This document shows positions 35,819-44,263 of a DNA stretch of 44,263 bases, piece by piece. This stretch comes from Chitinophaga pinensis. GTDB lineage: Bacteria; Bacteroidota; Bacteroidia; NS11-12g; UBA9320. The notes below the pieces were generated by a model. That model saw nothing but the letters and a program-made list of their open reading frames with translations. It searched no databases and was not told where the DNA came from. The stretch covers positions 1 through 44,263 of the forward strand of contig CAMDBP010000012.1 of NCBI GenBank assembly GCA_945889315.1, read 5' to 3'. The number at the start of each line of letters is the position of its first letter. The first letter of the stretch is position 1. The translations under genes were made by a program, and so were the position numbers.

Positions 35819-38800
35819 TTAGTTCTTATTATCAGACGTAGCTTTTCTTCTTTTTAAGTGAAAATTATCAAACTGGTATCGGTAGTACAAACCTACACCG
35901 GTAGTATTTACGTTGGTAATATTGCCTAGTGTAGGGTCATTCGCTTGTTTTTGAAATCCTCTTACTTTAAGTGATCCATCTTCGTTTATGTCATATTTAG
36001 CACTGATGTCATACGGTCTATTCTCCGTCGTTACAGCATCTACAGAAAAGGATACTTCTAATCGGTCATTCCAAATTTTACGACGAAGAGAGAGTATCAA
36101 CTCGGCTTGACTTTTATACGTACTTTGATAATCGACTCCAACCTGCCATCTGGTATCTAACTTACCTAGCCAGTTATTCAACTGACTGCTGGCAAAATCA
36201 CTTAAGCTATTAATGCCTGTATTGGCGGCGCCGGCTTCTACGAGGGCACTATTCGAGCTTGCAGAACTAAAGCTAGGAGGAATAAAAGTACCTAATACCA
36301 ACAACGCAAAAACTTGCCTATCCAACTCTTCTTGGTCTAACTTTATACGATCTATGACGTTATTTAGTGCGCTAGAAGCGCTTCCACTTAAACTATTTTG
36401 AGTAGGAAAATTAAGATCAAAGTTAACTATAGGGTTAAACAAGAGTCCTGTAAGTTTTAAGTTACAATCTACGGGAATGGCTTGATTGTAGACGTCGAGC
36501 TCTTCGGCAGAGACGGTTCCTGTCATTAGTGTACTAGGTACAGGATATTCTCTTTTTATAGCCTCTAAATTTATACGAGCATTATAGGGATTCCCATCCC
36601 ACAAAAGTGTGCCGCCTTGCTTTACTGTAAAGTATTTGTTAATTAAGTCTAGTGCCGTAAATAAGTAGTTTCCTCTATCAATAGTCAACCCTCCGTACAT
36701 GTTAAAATCCCCGTATGTATTAATTTCCATCCTTAAATTTCCATGACCAGCCGCTTCAATTTTGTCGCCCAGTAATTCATCAAAAACCATTTTTATATTG
36801 GCATCGTTGGTTATTTCAAAATTAAAATCCATACGCACGCCAGCTTGTGATTTTAGCGTATTACTAACACCATTATTGTCTGTTTTTAGATTCACAAACT
36901 GCACATAGCCCAGCTTGCCGCTAGATTCAGATGTTTCCAGAGGGATCACTATTTCAGTACCTTTTCTACTCTTGGCATTAATAGTGAGTAAGATGTCATC
37001 CAAAGGTCCCGTTATCTCCATGTTGCCATCTACAAAGGCAGTTCCATAAAAAAGGTCATTATCTTCTTTTCGTGTATTCATTATCTCAAAATCATTCAGG
37101 TCTTTGAAGTTAAGATTAAATATAAAATCTTGAAAACTACGATGAGTTACCTCGCCAACCACCACGGCTTTTTTCCCAAATCGATCGGTTATTTCAGACT
37201 TGCGTAAACTAAAAGAGCTATAATCTATGTCAACCGTAGCACTTCCTGTGTAATGGGTTTGCATGTAGTCCACCAAAAAGTCAAGACTATCTAGCTGCAT
37301 AGTCCCACGTAATTTTGGACTAGCTAGTGGCCCACTAATGCTAATTTTAGAAGTACTAAAACCACTTATTTGAGAAGCTAGTCCAGTCAAGTATTTTTCA
37401 AATGGTTTAATACTGCTTGTTTGTGTAGTTAGTTGTAAGTTTAACGGAGATTGCTTACTATCAAAGTCTATATCTCCTGAAATCTCCATATTATTGAGCA
37501 AGCCACCGGTAATTTTACCGTCTATGTCTACAGCAAGAAGGTTGTCTTTACTCGCACTTAGTAGTTTTAAATCCCCCAAGGTGTCCTGGTCTACTTGCAA
37601 GTTAGTTACGATTAATTCCGTCTCAATAATAGGGAAGCCATCTCTATCAGAAACATCAATATAGCCATCAGTTGTACCTTCTAGCTTAATGTCGTAACCT
37701 GCTAAAAAAGGGGTGAGATTCGCGAGTTTAAAATTGGATAAATTGGCATTCAGTTTATTTGTATTTTGACCTATAGAAGCATCTAAAAAGAGTATTTCAG
37801 AGCCGTTTCTGAAGTCAAAATACCTAAATTCAGTGACATTGTTGCTGTGTATTAAATTGGGGAATTTAGTGTTTTTCAGATCCCATGATTTAGTGTAAAT
37901 GTCCACCTTGGTATTATCCAAAAATACGATAGCACTGTCATTTCGGTATAAGAAACGTCCTGCAAGAGTAATGTCTAAAACATCATCTTTTTTTGATGTA
38001 GTTTCAAAAATAACTTCGCCATCCTTTACAAATCCATTGGCGTTTAAGATATTAAAAATGGCACTATCATTTTGCATAAGCCCACCAGTATTTATACCAA
38101 AGTTAATGGGAGTAAATGCTCCGCCATTTTTAAGTGAAAGGCTTACAAATGGACTTGAAATTGCATCGTAACTGAGATTTACAAAATTATTTTCTCCGTT
38201 GATTTGGCCAAGAAAATGATTGTATGTTACGTCTAAACTCCCACGATCAAATCGAACGGCACCCAAAAATTCTTTAAACACAGGCTGAAATTGATCAATC
38301 GTGATAGCAACTCTTACGTCTTTACTGCTTAGTATTTTCTCAGGTTTCGAAAATTGTGAAGGATAAATAATGTGTTTCACAAACGCTATTAAATCCTCAG
38401 ACTCTGAAGGATAAAAATCGCCTTCTATATTGATTTGGGCTAGGTCACTAATGAGCTTGTAATTCCTTTGGTTCTCTGATAAATTAGCCGTGAGCAGAAT
38501 ATCTTTTATCTGGTAATTTCTTCCCTCTTTTACCAGGTCAAAGCTGCCTAGTTGTACTGTACCACTCAAGTTGTCGAGATTATCCCCAGCAAGGTTGATG
38601 TCACCCGTAAACTTCACAAAATTGTCGATGTCGTCTAAGCCTAATAGTCTAAGATTTATTCCAACAACGTTCGCCTTAACGGCAATTTCGGGGATTTGCT
38701 TGCTGGCATCTAAAGATCCGTTAAAATTGAAGTTAAAATTAGGGTCTTTAATATCAAATTTACCATTAAACAGTGAGTTAGATACATCGCCATTCACCCG

Positions 38801-40216
38801 CATGTTTTGATACCGGTAGCCTCCAAAGGTAAATTGAGATATCGTTCCTTCTACGTTACTTTTGAGGGTCTCGAAAGTCAGGCCACTTCCATTAATGCTA
38901 AGGTCAAAGGATGTAGTACCAAGTTTTTTTTGTCCTATTAGCATCTCTAAATCAAGATTAGGACTACTGATTTTTCCGGCGTATGCAGCATTGTGATTAG
39001 CCAAAAGCGTGTAGTGTACTTGAGCAGTCATACTACCAACATCCGTACCTATATCAGCATCAGTTGTAAAGTCAGTTAAAAGGCCGTTAAAAGTGCCCTG
39101 ATAACTGATGTGGCCTAAATTTAAAAACTCTTTAGGTGCTGTGTTAATTTTGGCAATTCGCGCAAGATCTGTAGCATTAGTGGTTAAACTTTTTGCATTT
39201 ACGTTAAAAACGGTGTTTTCTATATCGGGTAGGCCTTTAAGGTGGGCTGAACCTACAAAACGAGTATGACTACCTATGACTAATTTTAAGCGGTTACTGC
39301 GCATGTTTGCGATGGTACCGAATACCTTGCCAGACGCTTTAATTTGTTCATTATAGGAAGCGACATTTGTACTAAACAAGGCAATATCGTCTGTGTGTAT
39401 TGAAGCATCTTTAAAATTTGCTTTTAGAGATACAACGTCTATAAAATCAGAAAAATCTCCATAACTGGTGTAGTTAAACTCTAGATACTCTTTGACGTAA
39501 CTTTTGGGTGTTTTGAGTTCTAAATCTTCAAATCGCATGGTGGTAGAACTGATAATACTCTTAGCGGTAAGACGATCTATTTGTAAACCTGATTTCTCGG
39601 TGCCTGATAAGTTTTCGATAACAAAACGCAACGAATCATTGATGATATTAAAATCATGCAAATGGCCATTTATGTGTTTAAACACCATGTCATTTTCATC
39701 AAAGGCTCTACTGGATGGCGGGCTATAGTTTTTATTGAAATAGGCGAAAACCGTGTTTTCTAGTTCGACTTTATCAAAGGTGATAATCTGCTGATGACTA
39801 GGTTCATTGCTACGTGGAGGGGTAAAGTAATCAATTAAAAATTGGAAGTTTAACTCCTGCTCATCTTTGTGAATACCTAGGTATACTTTAGCGTTTTGAA
39901 TAGTAACTTCATCCAGTTGTATGTGTGCGTTACTAAATCTAAACAGGTCGTAATTGACAGCTAATTTAGCAATGTAAATCATGGTGTCATGCTGCTGGTC
40001 TTCTATATATAAATCATGAGCAGTAAGCGCATCAAAATAGTTGAGTTCTATTTCACGAATGGATACAGGAACACCCAATTCCTTGCTTAAAAATCGGGTT
40101 GCTTTATCCGTTGCGTAATTTTTAAACCATTTAGTTTGCGCAAACGCCAAAAACACCAATGCAAACATGAGTAATGCAGCAAGGGTAATAAGCGGTATTT
40201 TAACTATTTTTGGCAA
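35819..40216 (-). CDS. tamB: TamB-like translocation and assembly module protein
   Basis: A 1465-aa protein anchored by an N-terminal membrane helix (ITLAALLMFALVFLAFAQ). A very long stretch of beta-rich, AsmA/TamB-like repeats spans the periplasm, and the C terminus carries the TamB (DUF490) domain (GNLRMEINTYGDFNMYGGLTI, LLVLGTFIPPSF, LNNWLGKLDTRWQVGVDY; shown in part). TamB-like proteins bridge inner and outer membrane and move phospholipids or help insert outer-membrane proteins. The Bacteroidota version has its own C-terminal part, as here. It diverges from tsaD with only 23 bp between the starts. Confidence 0.9.
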   Translation of the reverse strand: MPKIVKIPLITLAALLMFALVFLAFAQTKWFKNYATDKATRFLSKELGVPVSIREIELNYFDALTAHDLYIEDQQHDTMIYIAKLAVNYDLFRFSNAHIQLDEVTIQNAKVYLGIHKDEQELNFQFLIDYFTPPRSNEPSHQQIITFDKVELENTVFAYFNKNYSPPSSRAFDENDMVFKHINGHLHDFNIINDSLRFVIENLSGTEKSGLQIDRLTAKSIISSTTMRFEDLELKTPKSYVKEYLEFNYTSYGDFSDFIDVVSLKANFKDASIHTDDIALFSTNVASYNEQIKASGKVFGTIANMRSNRLKLVIGSHTRFVGSAHLKGLPDIENTVFNVNAKSLTTNATDLARIAKINTAPKEFLNLGHISYQGTFNGLLTDFTTDADIGTDVGSMTAQVHYTLLANHNAAYAGKISSPNLDLEMLIGQKKLGTTSFDLSINGSGLTFETLKSNVEGTISQFTFGGYRYQNMRVNGDVSNSLFNGKFDIKDPNFNFNFNGSLDASKQIPEIAVKANVVGINLRLLGLDDIDNFVKFTGDINLAGDNLDNLSGTVQLGSFDLVKEGRNYQIKDILLTANLSENQRNYKLISDLAQINIEGDFYPSESEDLIAFVKHIIYPSQFSKPEKILSSKDVRVAITIDQFQPVFKEFLGAVRFDRGSLDVTYNHFLGQINGENNFVNLSYDAISSPFVSLSLKNGGAFTPINFGINTGGLMQNDSAIFNILNANGFVKDGEVIFETTSKKDDVLDITLAGRFLYRNDSAIVFLDNTKVDIYTKSWDLKNTKFPNLIHSNNVTEFRYFDFRNGSEILFLDASIGQNTNKLNANLSNFKLANLTPFLAGYDIKLEGTTDGYIDVSDRDGFPIIETELIVTNLQVDQDTLGDLKLLSASKDNLLAVDIDGKITGGLLNNMEISGDIDFDSKQSPLNLQLTTQTSSIKPFEKYLTGLASQISGFSTSKISISGPLASPKLRGTMQLDSLDFLVDYMQTHYTGSATVDIDYSSFSLRKSEITDRFGKKAVVVGEVTHRSFQDFIFNLNFKDLNDFEIMNTRKEDNDLFYGTAFVDGNMEITGPLDDILLTINAKSRKGTEIVIPLETSESSGKLGYVQFVNLKTDNNGVSNTLKSQAGVRMDFNFEITNDANIKMVFDELLGDKIEAAGHGNLRMEINTYGDFNMYGGLTIDRGNYLFTALDLINKYFTVKQGGTLLWDGNPYNARINLEAIKREYPVPSTLMTGTVSAEELDVYNQAIPVDCNLKLTGLLFNPIVNFDLNFPTQNSLSGSASSALNNVIDRIKLDQEELDRQVFALLVLGTFIPPSFSSASSNSALVEAGAANTGINSLSDFASSQLNNWLGKLDTRWQVGVDYQSTYKSQAELILSLRRKIWNDRLEVSFSVDAVTTENRPYDISAKYDINEDGSLKVRGFQKQANDPTLGNITNVNTTGVGLYYRYQFDNFHLKRRKATSDNKN
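40205..40212 (+). promoter_or_regulatory. -7 promoter box of tsaD
   Basis: TATTTTTG fits TAnnTTTG, 27 bp before the GTG at 40240. It lies inside the first codons of the divergent tamB gene. Confidence 0.4.
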
Positions 40217-40239
40217 CGCTTTTATAGGTATTTCTTAAA

Positions 40240-41274
40240 GTGTACAAACATACCTTGGAACATATAAATAACAATTCACATATCACCATATTAGGTATAG
40301 AATCGTCCTGCGATGATACATCCGCATCCATTTGGAAAAATGGCAAAATCTGCTCCAATGTGGTAGCTTCTCAAAGTGTACATGCTGAATTTGGCGGAGT
40401 AGTGCCAGAATGGGCAAGTAGAAAGCACCAACTTAATATTGTTCCAACAGTGCAAGCAGCCTTGCAAAATGCTGGTATTCAGCTATCTGAAGTAGATGCT
40501 ATTGCCTGTACACAAGGTCCAGGATTAATGGGTTCACTTTTAGTTGGGCATTCTTTTACCAAAGGGCTCGCCATGTCTGCTAACCTGCCTTTTGTCAATG
40601 TAGACCATTTAGATGCCCATATTTTAGCGCATTTTATTGAGGATAAATCTCCTCAGTTACCTTTTTTGTGTCTTTTAGTGTCTGGCGGACACACCCAAAT
40701 AGTGGTTGTTAAGGAAGATTACGAGATGGAAGTGTTGGGTAAGACCATAGATGATGCTGCAGGTGAAGCCTTTGATAAAGCAGGTAAAATGTTAAACTTA
40801 GGCTATCCAGCGGGACCCATTATAGATAAGCTCGCAGCTCAAGGTGATGCTACAAAATTCACCTTTAATACGCCCAATCTGGGAGGTCTTAATTTTAGTT
40901 TTTCGGGACTTAAAACTTCTATTCTATACTTCTTGCAAAAACAAACGAAATTGGATCCTGATTTTGTGCTAAAAAATAGCAATGATCTGTGTGCATCTAT
41001 TCAGCGTACTATTGTGTCTTATCTGTTGAGTCAACTTGAAGAAGCAATGAAACTCACGGGAATTACCCAAATAGGGATTGCCGGTGGTGTAGCTGCAAAT
41101 TCAGAATTACGATTTAAATTGCAAAATCTGGCCCAAAGACACCATGGTGAAGCATTTATCCCTAAGTTTGACTACTGCACAGATAACGCTGCAATGATTG
41201 CTTTTGCAGGTGAAATAAAAGTAAAACAAAAAAAATATGGCACACATGGTGATGTGTGTTTTGTAAGAAAATGA
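40240..41274 (+). CDS. tsaD: tRNA N6-adenosine threonylcarbamoyltransferase TsaD
   Basis: A 344-aa ASKHA-fold enzyme that, with TsaB and TsaE, puts the threonylcarbamoyl group on A37 of ANN-decoding tRNAs. Seen are ILGIESSCDDTSAS, the metal-ligand region VDHLDAHILAHF, LLVSGGHTQIV, DDAAGEAFDKAGKMLNLGYP, GGLNFSFSGLKT, IAGGVAANSELR and FDYCTDNAAMIAFAG. The start is a GTG at 40240; a TTG at 40255 would give a more usual length before the ILGIESS motif. The stop overlaps the next ATG (ATGA), so it leads a run of four closely linked genes. Confidence 0.96.
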   Translation: MYKHTLEHINNNSHITILGIESSCDDTSASIWKNGKICSNVVASQSVHAEFGGVVPEWASRKHQLNIVPTVQAALQNAGIQLSEVDAIACTQGPGLMGSLLVGHSFTKGLAMSANLPFVNVDHLDAHILAHFIEDKSPQLPFLCLLVSGGHTQIVVVKEDYEMEVLGKTIDDAAGEAFDKAGKMLNLGYPAGPIIDKLAAQGDATKFTFNTPNLGGLNFSFSGLKTSILYFLQKQTKLDPDFVLKNSNDLCASIQRTIVSYLLSQLEEAMKLTGITQIGIAGGVAANSELRFKLQNLAQRHHGEAFIPKFDYCTDNAAMIAFAGEIKVKQKKYGTHGDVCFVRK

Positions 41275-42086
41275 ATAAAATACTACTACTCTTTTCCGTA
41301 TTAAGCTACGGTGTGACATTAGCGCAAGAAAACGATTCTATAATGCTGCGGATGAACAAGATCGCCGAGGTCAAAAAAATGCAGTTTATCCATGCCTTTC
41401 CCAACAACAAGGATACCTGCCTTTTGGATCATAAAAAACTGGATAAGCAATACCGATTAACCTATCAAAAAGTGGATATGCAATGCATGGGTTGGCCCGG
41501 ATATGACGAAACTTTTTTAACGTACAATGATAAAGGTCTTACACTGGTAAGCAATAACGTGGATGGTGTAGAAAAGAACAATACTAGTTTTTGGTATACC
41601 AAGAATGAAGAAAAACCCGTAAAAACAGTGCTGTTTTTAAGAGAAACCATGGATAGCATTGTTACGAATACCCGCTATTTTAGAAATAAAACTGGACGAT
41701 TAGATAGTTTCATAGCGGTTGTAAAAAATCAAGACGGAAGCACAATCAAGACTACCAACATCGCTCGTTATGATGTAAATGGTAATCTAAACCAACTCTA
41801 TGTTATAGATCAGAAACGGAAACCTTTGCAAATGATGAGCTTTGAGTTTGATAAAAGTGCCAAAATGAAAACTGCAGGATTTACGACCTATGGAGAAAAG
41901 CCTACATTTTCGCAAACCTATTTTTCGTATAATCAAGATGGTCAACTTGCCAATACCATTAACACTGTAAATCAAAAACAAGAATATTTTTACCATGAAA
42001 ATGGATTGATTTCAAATGTCTTATCGTACAATCCGAAAGGAGTGTTGGAAATAGAATTTATGTTCGAATATACGACCCACGAATGA
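41271..42086 (+). CDS. Secreted hypothetical protein with YD-like repeats
   Basis: A 271-aa exported protein. The ATG at 41271 overlaps the tsaD stop and leads the signal peptide MNKILLLFSVLSYGVTLAQ. A GTG at 41256 would add five residues. The mature part has repeating FxYNxxGxL-type units (YFSYNQDGQLANTINTV, YFYHENGLISNVLSYNPKG, IARYDVNGNLNQLYVID), as in RHS/YD-repeat-like or toxin-antitoxin-antidote MORN-like beta sheets. No exact family is recognised. It should be periplasmic or outer-membrane associated. It overlaps crcB by four bases. Confidence 0.65.
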   Translation: MNKILLLFSVLSYGVTLAQENDSIMLRMNKIAEVKKMQFIHAFPNNKDTCLLDHKKLDKQYRLTYQKVDMQCMGWPGYDETFLTYNDKGLTLVSNNVDGVEKNNTSFWYTKNEEKPVKTVLFLRETMDSIVTNTRYFRNKTGRLDSFIAVVKNQDGSTIKTTNIARYDVNGNLNQLYVIDQKRKPLQMMSFEFDKSAKMKTAGFTTYGEKPTFSQTYFSYNQDGQLANTINTVNQKQEYFYHENGLISNVLSYNPKGVLEIEFMFEYTTHE

Positions 42087-42445
42087 ATTTAATTTTAGTT
42101 TTTATTGGGGGAGGCTTAGGCGCTGCTTGCCGGTGGATGTTAGGTAAAGCCTTTGATGTGGGTGTGCACTTTCCATTTGCTACGCTCACCGTTAATTTAG
42201 TAGGCTGTTTCTTATTAGGTTTGGTTTATTTCTTTTCTATAAAAATTCACAATCCCTGGTATTTGTTAGGAGTGGTTGGTTTCTTAGGAGGATTTACGAC
42301 GTTTTCAAGCTATAGCCTAGAACTTTTTAAAATGCTGGAAAATGGATTTGTTAAGAACGTCGTAATCTATTTTTTGGCAAGCAATATTCTAGGCGTTTTG
42401 CTGGTCTATACAGGATACAAAGCAGCAGCTTACTGGTTATCATGA
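42083..42445 (+). CDS. crcB: Fluoride exporter CrcB/Fluc
   Basis: A 120-aa four-helix membrane protein that forms a dual-topology dimeric fluoride channel. The marks GGGLGAACRW (N-terminal), NLVGCFLLG and GFLGGFTTFSSYS (with the Na+-binding and phenylalanine-box residues) are all present. Length is normal. It overlaps both neighbours by four bases (ATGA), so it depends on upstream transcription; no fluoride riboswitch is seen. Confidence 0.96.
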   Translation: MNLILVFIGGGLGAACRWMLGKAFDVGVHFPFATLTVNLVGCFLLGLVYFFSIKIHNPWYLLGVVGFLGGFTTFSSYSLELFKMLENGFVKNVVIYFLASNILGVLLVYTGYKAAAYWLS

Positions 42446-43701
42446 AAAGAGTGCTTATCTACATACTATTGCTCTGCATGGGACAAGATTTAATGGCAGA
42501 CAAACTGCTTATTCCCATGGATGCTACCCAAAAAAATCATCTTAAGGCTTATGGCATCGCATATTTGGTGTTGAGTATGGAGCAGGAAGTGGAGTGGTTA
42601 TTAAATTATAAAGGGGGAAGCTTTATGATGGACGATTACGAGAATATTGAAAAAGAATGCCTACTGCGTGGCGTTACATTTACTACACTGAGTGAGGGGA
42701 AAGCCAACAGTGTTAAAGACGAAATAGCTAATCCTGCAGTTAATGCCGAAACGGTTAAACTTCTTAAAGTTCCGAAGATAGCGGTGTATTCTCCTAAGTC
42801 AGCACAACCATGGGATGATGCGGTTACGATGGTACTTAATTATGCCGAAATACCTTATGATGTTGTGTTCGACGATGAGGTATTGGATGGTAAACTGCCA
42901 ACATATGAATGGTTGCATTTACATCATGAAGATTTCACGGGACAATACGGTAAATTTTGGTCGAGTTACCGCAATGCATCATGGTACCAGGCGCAAGTTG
43001 CAGAAGCGGAAGAAATGGCATCGAAACACGGTTTTGCAACGGTAGCAGAACTGAAATTAGCCGTGACCAAAAAGATTAGAGATTTTACAGTTGGAGGCGG
43101 ATTTTTGTTTGCCATGTGCAGCGCAACAGATAGTTATGATATAGCTATGGCAGCTGATGGAACAGATATTTGTGAATATATGTTTGATGGAGACCCCATA
43201 GATCCAGGAGCTCAAGCTAAATTAGATTTTACTAAAACCTTTGCATTTAAGGATTTTAACATAGAACAAAATCCTATGGTGTATGAAGTGAGCAGCATAG
43301 ATGTAGACCCCAGAACGCGTAACGTTACTGAAGATAATGACCTATTTGCCCTAAATGAATTTAGTGCTAAGTGGGATGTAATCCCCGCTATTTTAACCCA
43401 AAATCATGAACGAATTGTGAAAGGATTTATGGGTCAGACTACTGCGTTTCACAAAGAACAAATAAAAAGTTCAGTGATAATTATGGGTGAAAACAAAAGC
43501 CTAGGCGAGGCGCGCTATATACACGGCACTATCGGCAAAGGGCAATTTACGTTTTATGGTGGCCACGATCCGGAAGACTATCAGCACATGGTAAATGAAC
43601 CGCCTACAGACATGGCTTTGCATCCTAATTCTCCTGGATATAGGTTGATTTTAAATAATATTTTGTTTCCTAGCGTAAAGAAAAAAAAGCAAAAAACCTA
43701 A
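42442..43701 (+). CDS. Secreted conserved Bacteroidota protein (often misnamed asparagine synthetase B)
   Basis: A 419-aa exported protein with signal peptide (RVLIYILLLCMGQDLMA). It is of the type found across Bacteroidota and often labelled asparagine synthetase B, but no glutaminase N-terminal Cys or ATP-pyrophosphatase motif is visible. The part from KVPKIAVYSPKSAQPWDDAV through FTVGGGFLFAMCSATDSYD and HGTIGKGQFTFYGGHDPEDY looks like a class I glutamine-amidotransferase-like or ThuA-like fold, with a cysteine in the nucleophile-elbow position (MCSATD). Function is unknown. It starts four bases inside crcB, so it is the last member of the tsaD run. Confidence 0.72.
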   Translation: MKRVLIYILLLCMGQDLMADKLLIPMDATQKNHLKAYGIAYLVLSMEQEVEWLLNYKGGSFMMDDYENIEKECLLRGVTFTTLSEGKANSVKDEIANPAVNAETVKLLKVPKIAVYSPKSAQPWDDAVTMVLNYAEIPYDVVFDDEVLDGKLPTYEWLHLHHEDFTGQYGKFWSSYRNASWYQAQVAEAEEMASKHGFATVAELKLAVTKKIRDFTVGGGFLFAMCSATDSYDIAMAADGTDICEYMFDGDPIDPGAQAKLDFTKTFAFKDFNIEQNPMVYEVSSIDVDPRTRNVTEDNDLFALNEFSAKWDVIPAILTQNHERIVKGFMGQTTAFHKEQIKSSVIIMGENKSLGEARYIHGTIGKGQFTFYGGHDPEDYQHMVNEPPTDMALHPNSPGYRLILNNILFPSVKKKKQKT

Positions 43702-43731
43702 GATACCAAGAAGCGTAACAATCGTATTATT

Positions 43732-43965
43732 TTGACTCCAAACCCCGAAATATTAAAACAAATAGTAACGGTTAAGATGCCATTTGGCAGATTTAAGGAC
43801 AGTTTGCTTTGTGATTTACCCGTAAGTTATCTAGAATGGTTTAAGCGAAAAGGGGGATTCCCTGCAGGTACTCTTGGAATGCAGTTAGATACGGTTTATG
43901 AAATTAAACTCAATGGTTTGGAAGAGATCATTTTTGAACTCAAAAAAAAATATAAATACACTTAA
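43732..43965 (+). CDS. DUF3820 family protein
   Basis: A 77-aa small soluble protein of the DUF3820 family, marked by MPFGRFKDSLLCDLPVSYLEW, then FKRKGGFPAGTLG. The start is a TTG at 43732; the first ATG comes inside the conserved motif, so it is too late. Function of the family is unknown; it may bind nucleic acid as its fold recalls exonuclease-associated proteins. It follows the 42442 gene by 30 bp and precedes the methyltransferase by 20 bp. Confidence 0.78.
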   Translation: MTPNPEILKQIVTVKMPFGRFKDSLLCDLPVSYLEWFKRKGGFPAGTLGMQLDTVYEIKLNGLEEIIFELKKKYKYT

Positions 43966-43985
43966 ATAGTGTGCAATAAACACCC

Positions 43986-44263
43986 ATGAATAAAAAAGAA
44001 CACTGGGAAAATATATATTCCACCAAGACACCTGCCGAGGTAAGCTGGACACAGGCGTATCCTGAAACATCCATAGAATTAATAGCGCAAACGTTGGTAA
44101 GTAAAAATTCGCCAATCATTGATATAGGTGGTGGCGATAGTTTGGTCGTAGACTTCTTGCTAAAACTAGGATATACCGATATCACCGTTTTAGATATCTC
44201 TGCAGCTGCTATCGAAAGAGCAAAGAAACGACTAGGTGCGGATGCTACAAAGGTAGAATGGCT
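43986..44263 (+). CDS. Class I SAM-dependent methyltransferase (truncated by window end)
   Basis: The first 92 residues of a protein starting MNKKEHWENIYSTKTPAEVS. Motif I IIDIGGGDS and the following acidic residue in ITVLDIS show a class I S-adenosylmethionine-binding fold. The opening (WENIYSTK ... VSWTQAYPETS) is typical of small-molecule methyltransferases such as thiopurine or tellurite resistance-like enzymes. The 3' part lies outside the window. Confidence 0.85.
   Translation, partial: MNKKEHWENIYSTKTPAEVSWTQAYPETSIELIAQTLVSKNSPIIDIGGGDSLVVDFLLKLGYTDITVLDISAAAIERAKKRLGADATKVEW

Noticed and set aside
41900..42083. Fluoride riboswitch before crcB
   Set aside because: The upstream sequence is coding and overlaps crcB; no GGNGAU-type crcB motif was seen.

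Overview
The window looks like a low-GC chromosome segment from a member of the Bacteroidota. The grounds are three secreted proteins with C-terminal type IX secretion (T9SS) sorting domains, a PorV/PorQ-like outer-membrane protein, TAnnTTTG-type -7 promoter boxes, a GxxExxY-family gene with its usual flanking short repeats, and Bacteroidota-type conserved membrane proteins. The exact genus cannot be told from sequence reading alone.

Layout. (1) Positions 1-7611 are a run of five evenly built, about 132-135 bp imperfect palindromes with integron attC architecture (R''-arm-loop-arm-R'). They separate four complete gene cassettes, all on the + strand: a DinB-like protein; a 1060-aa secreted SGNH-hydrolase/beta-helix T9SS protein; a secreted CotH-kinase T9SS protein; and a Doc/Fic toxin-antitoxin pair. 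In every cassette the R' sequence at the left border is the exact reverse complement of the R'' sequence at the right border, as expected if each cassette once existed as a circle. No integrase gene is in the window; by orientation it should lie to the left. (2) Positions 7612-8091 hold two tiny membrane-protein genes after the last attC. (3) Core chromosome then resumes with mfd (-) diverging from the 2-oxoglutarate dehydrogenase E1 gene (sucA, +). (4) Positions 14381-15062 hold a 91-bp tandem repeat and a GxxExxY gene. (5) Positions 15069-22093 carry aromatic catabolism genes: paaZ (-), a Cof-type HAD phosphatase, 4-hydroxyphenylpyruvate dioxygenase, and a tight three-gene operon for the end of a meta-cleavage pathway (2-oxopent-4-enoate hydratase, acylating acetaldehyde dehydrogenase, 4-hydroxy-2-oxovalerate aldolase). 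(6) Positions 22307-28325 hold a membrane coiled-coil protein and a two-gene unit encoding a small beta-barrel-like protein and a 1347-aa T9SS protein with 12 tandem repeats of about 80 aa. (7) From 28728 on come a hypothetical gene, tRNA-Glu (-), gap, an NRAMP transporter, yqgE, small proteins, a PorV/PorQ-like protein with a beta-propeller lipoprotein, tamB (-), and a tsaD-led run of overlapping genes with crcB. A truncated methyltransferase gene runs off the right edge.

How the parts may work together. The integron can shuffle whole secreted-protein genes, and the T9SS would export these and the chromosomal repeat protein to the cell surface. The catabolic block would feed aromatic amino-acid or phenylacetate breakdown products to acetyl-CoA, pyruvate and the TCA cycle, in which SucA acts. 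The most unusual content is the integron array carrying very large T9SS cargo genes, and a good promoter match inside the loop of its last attC.
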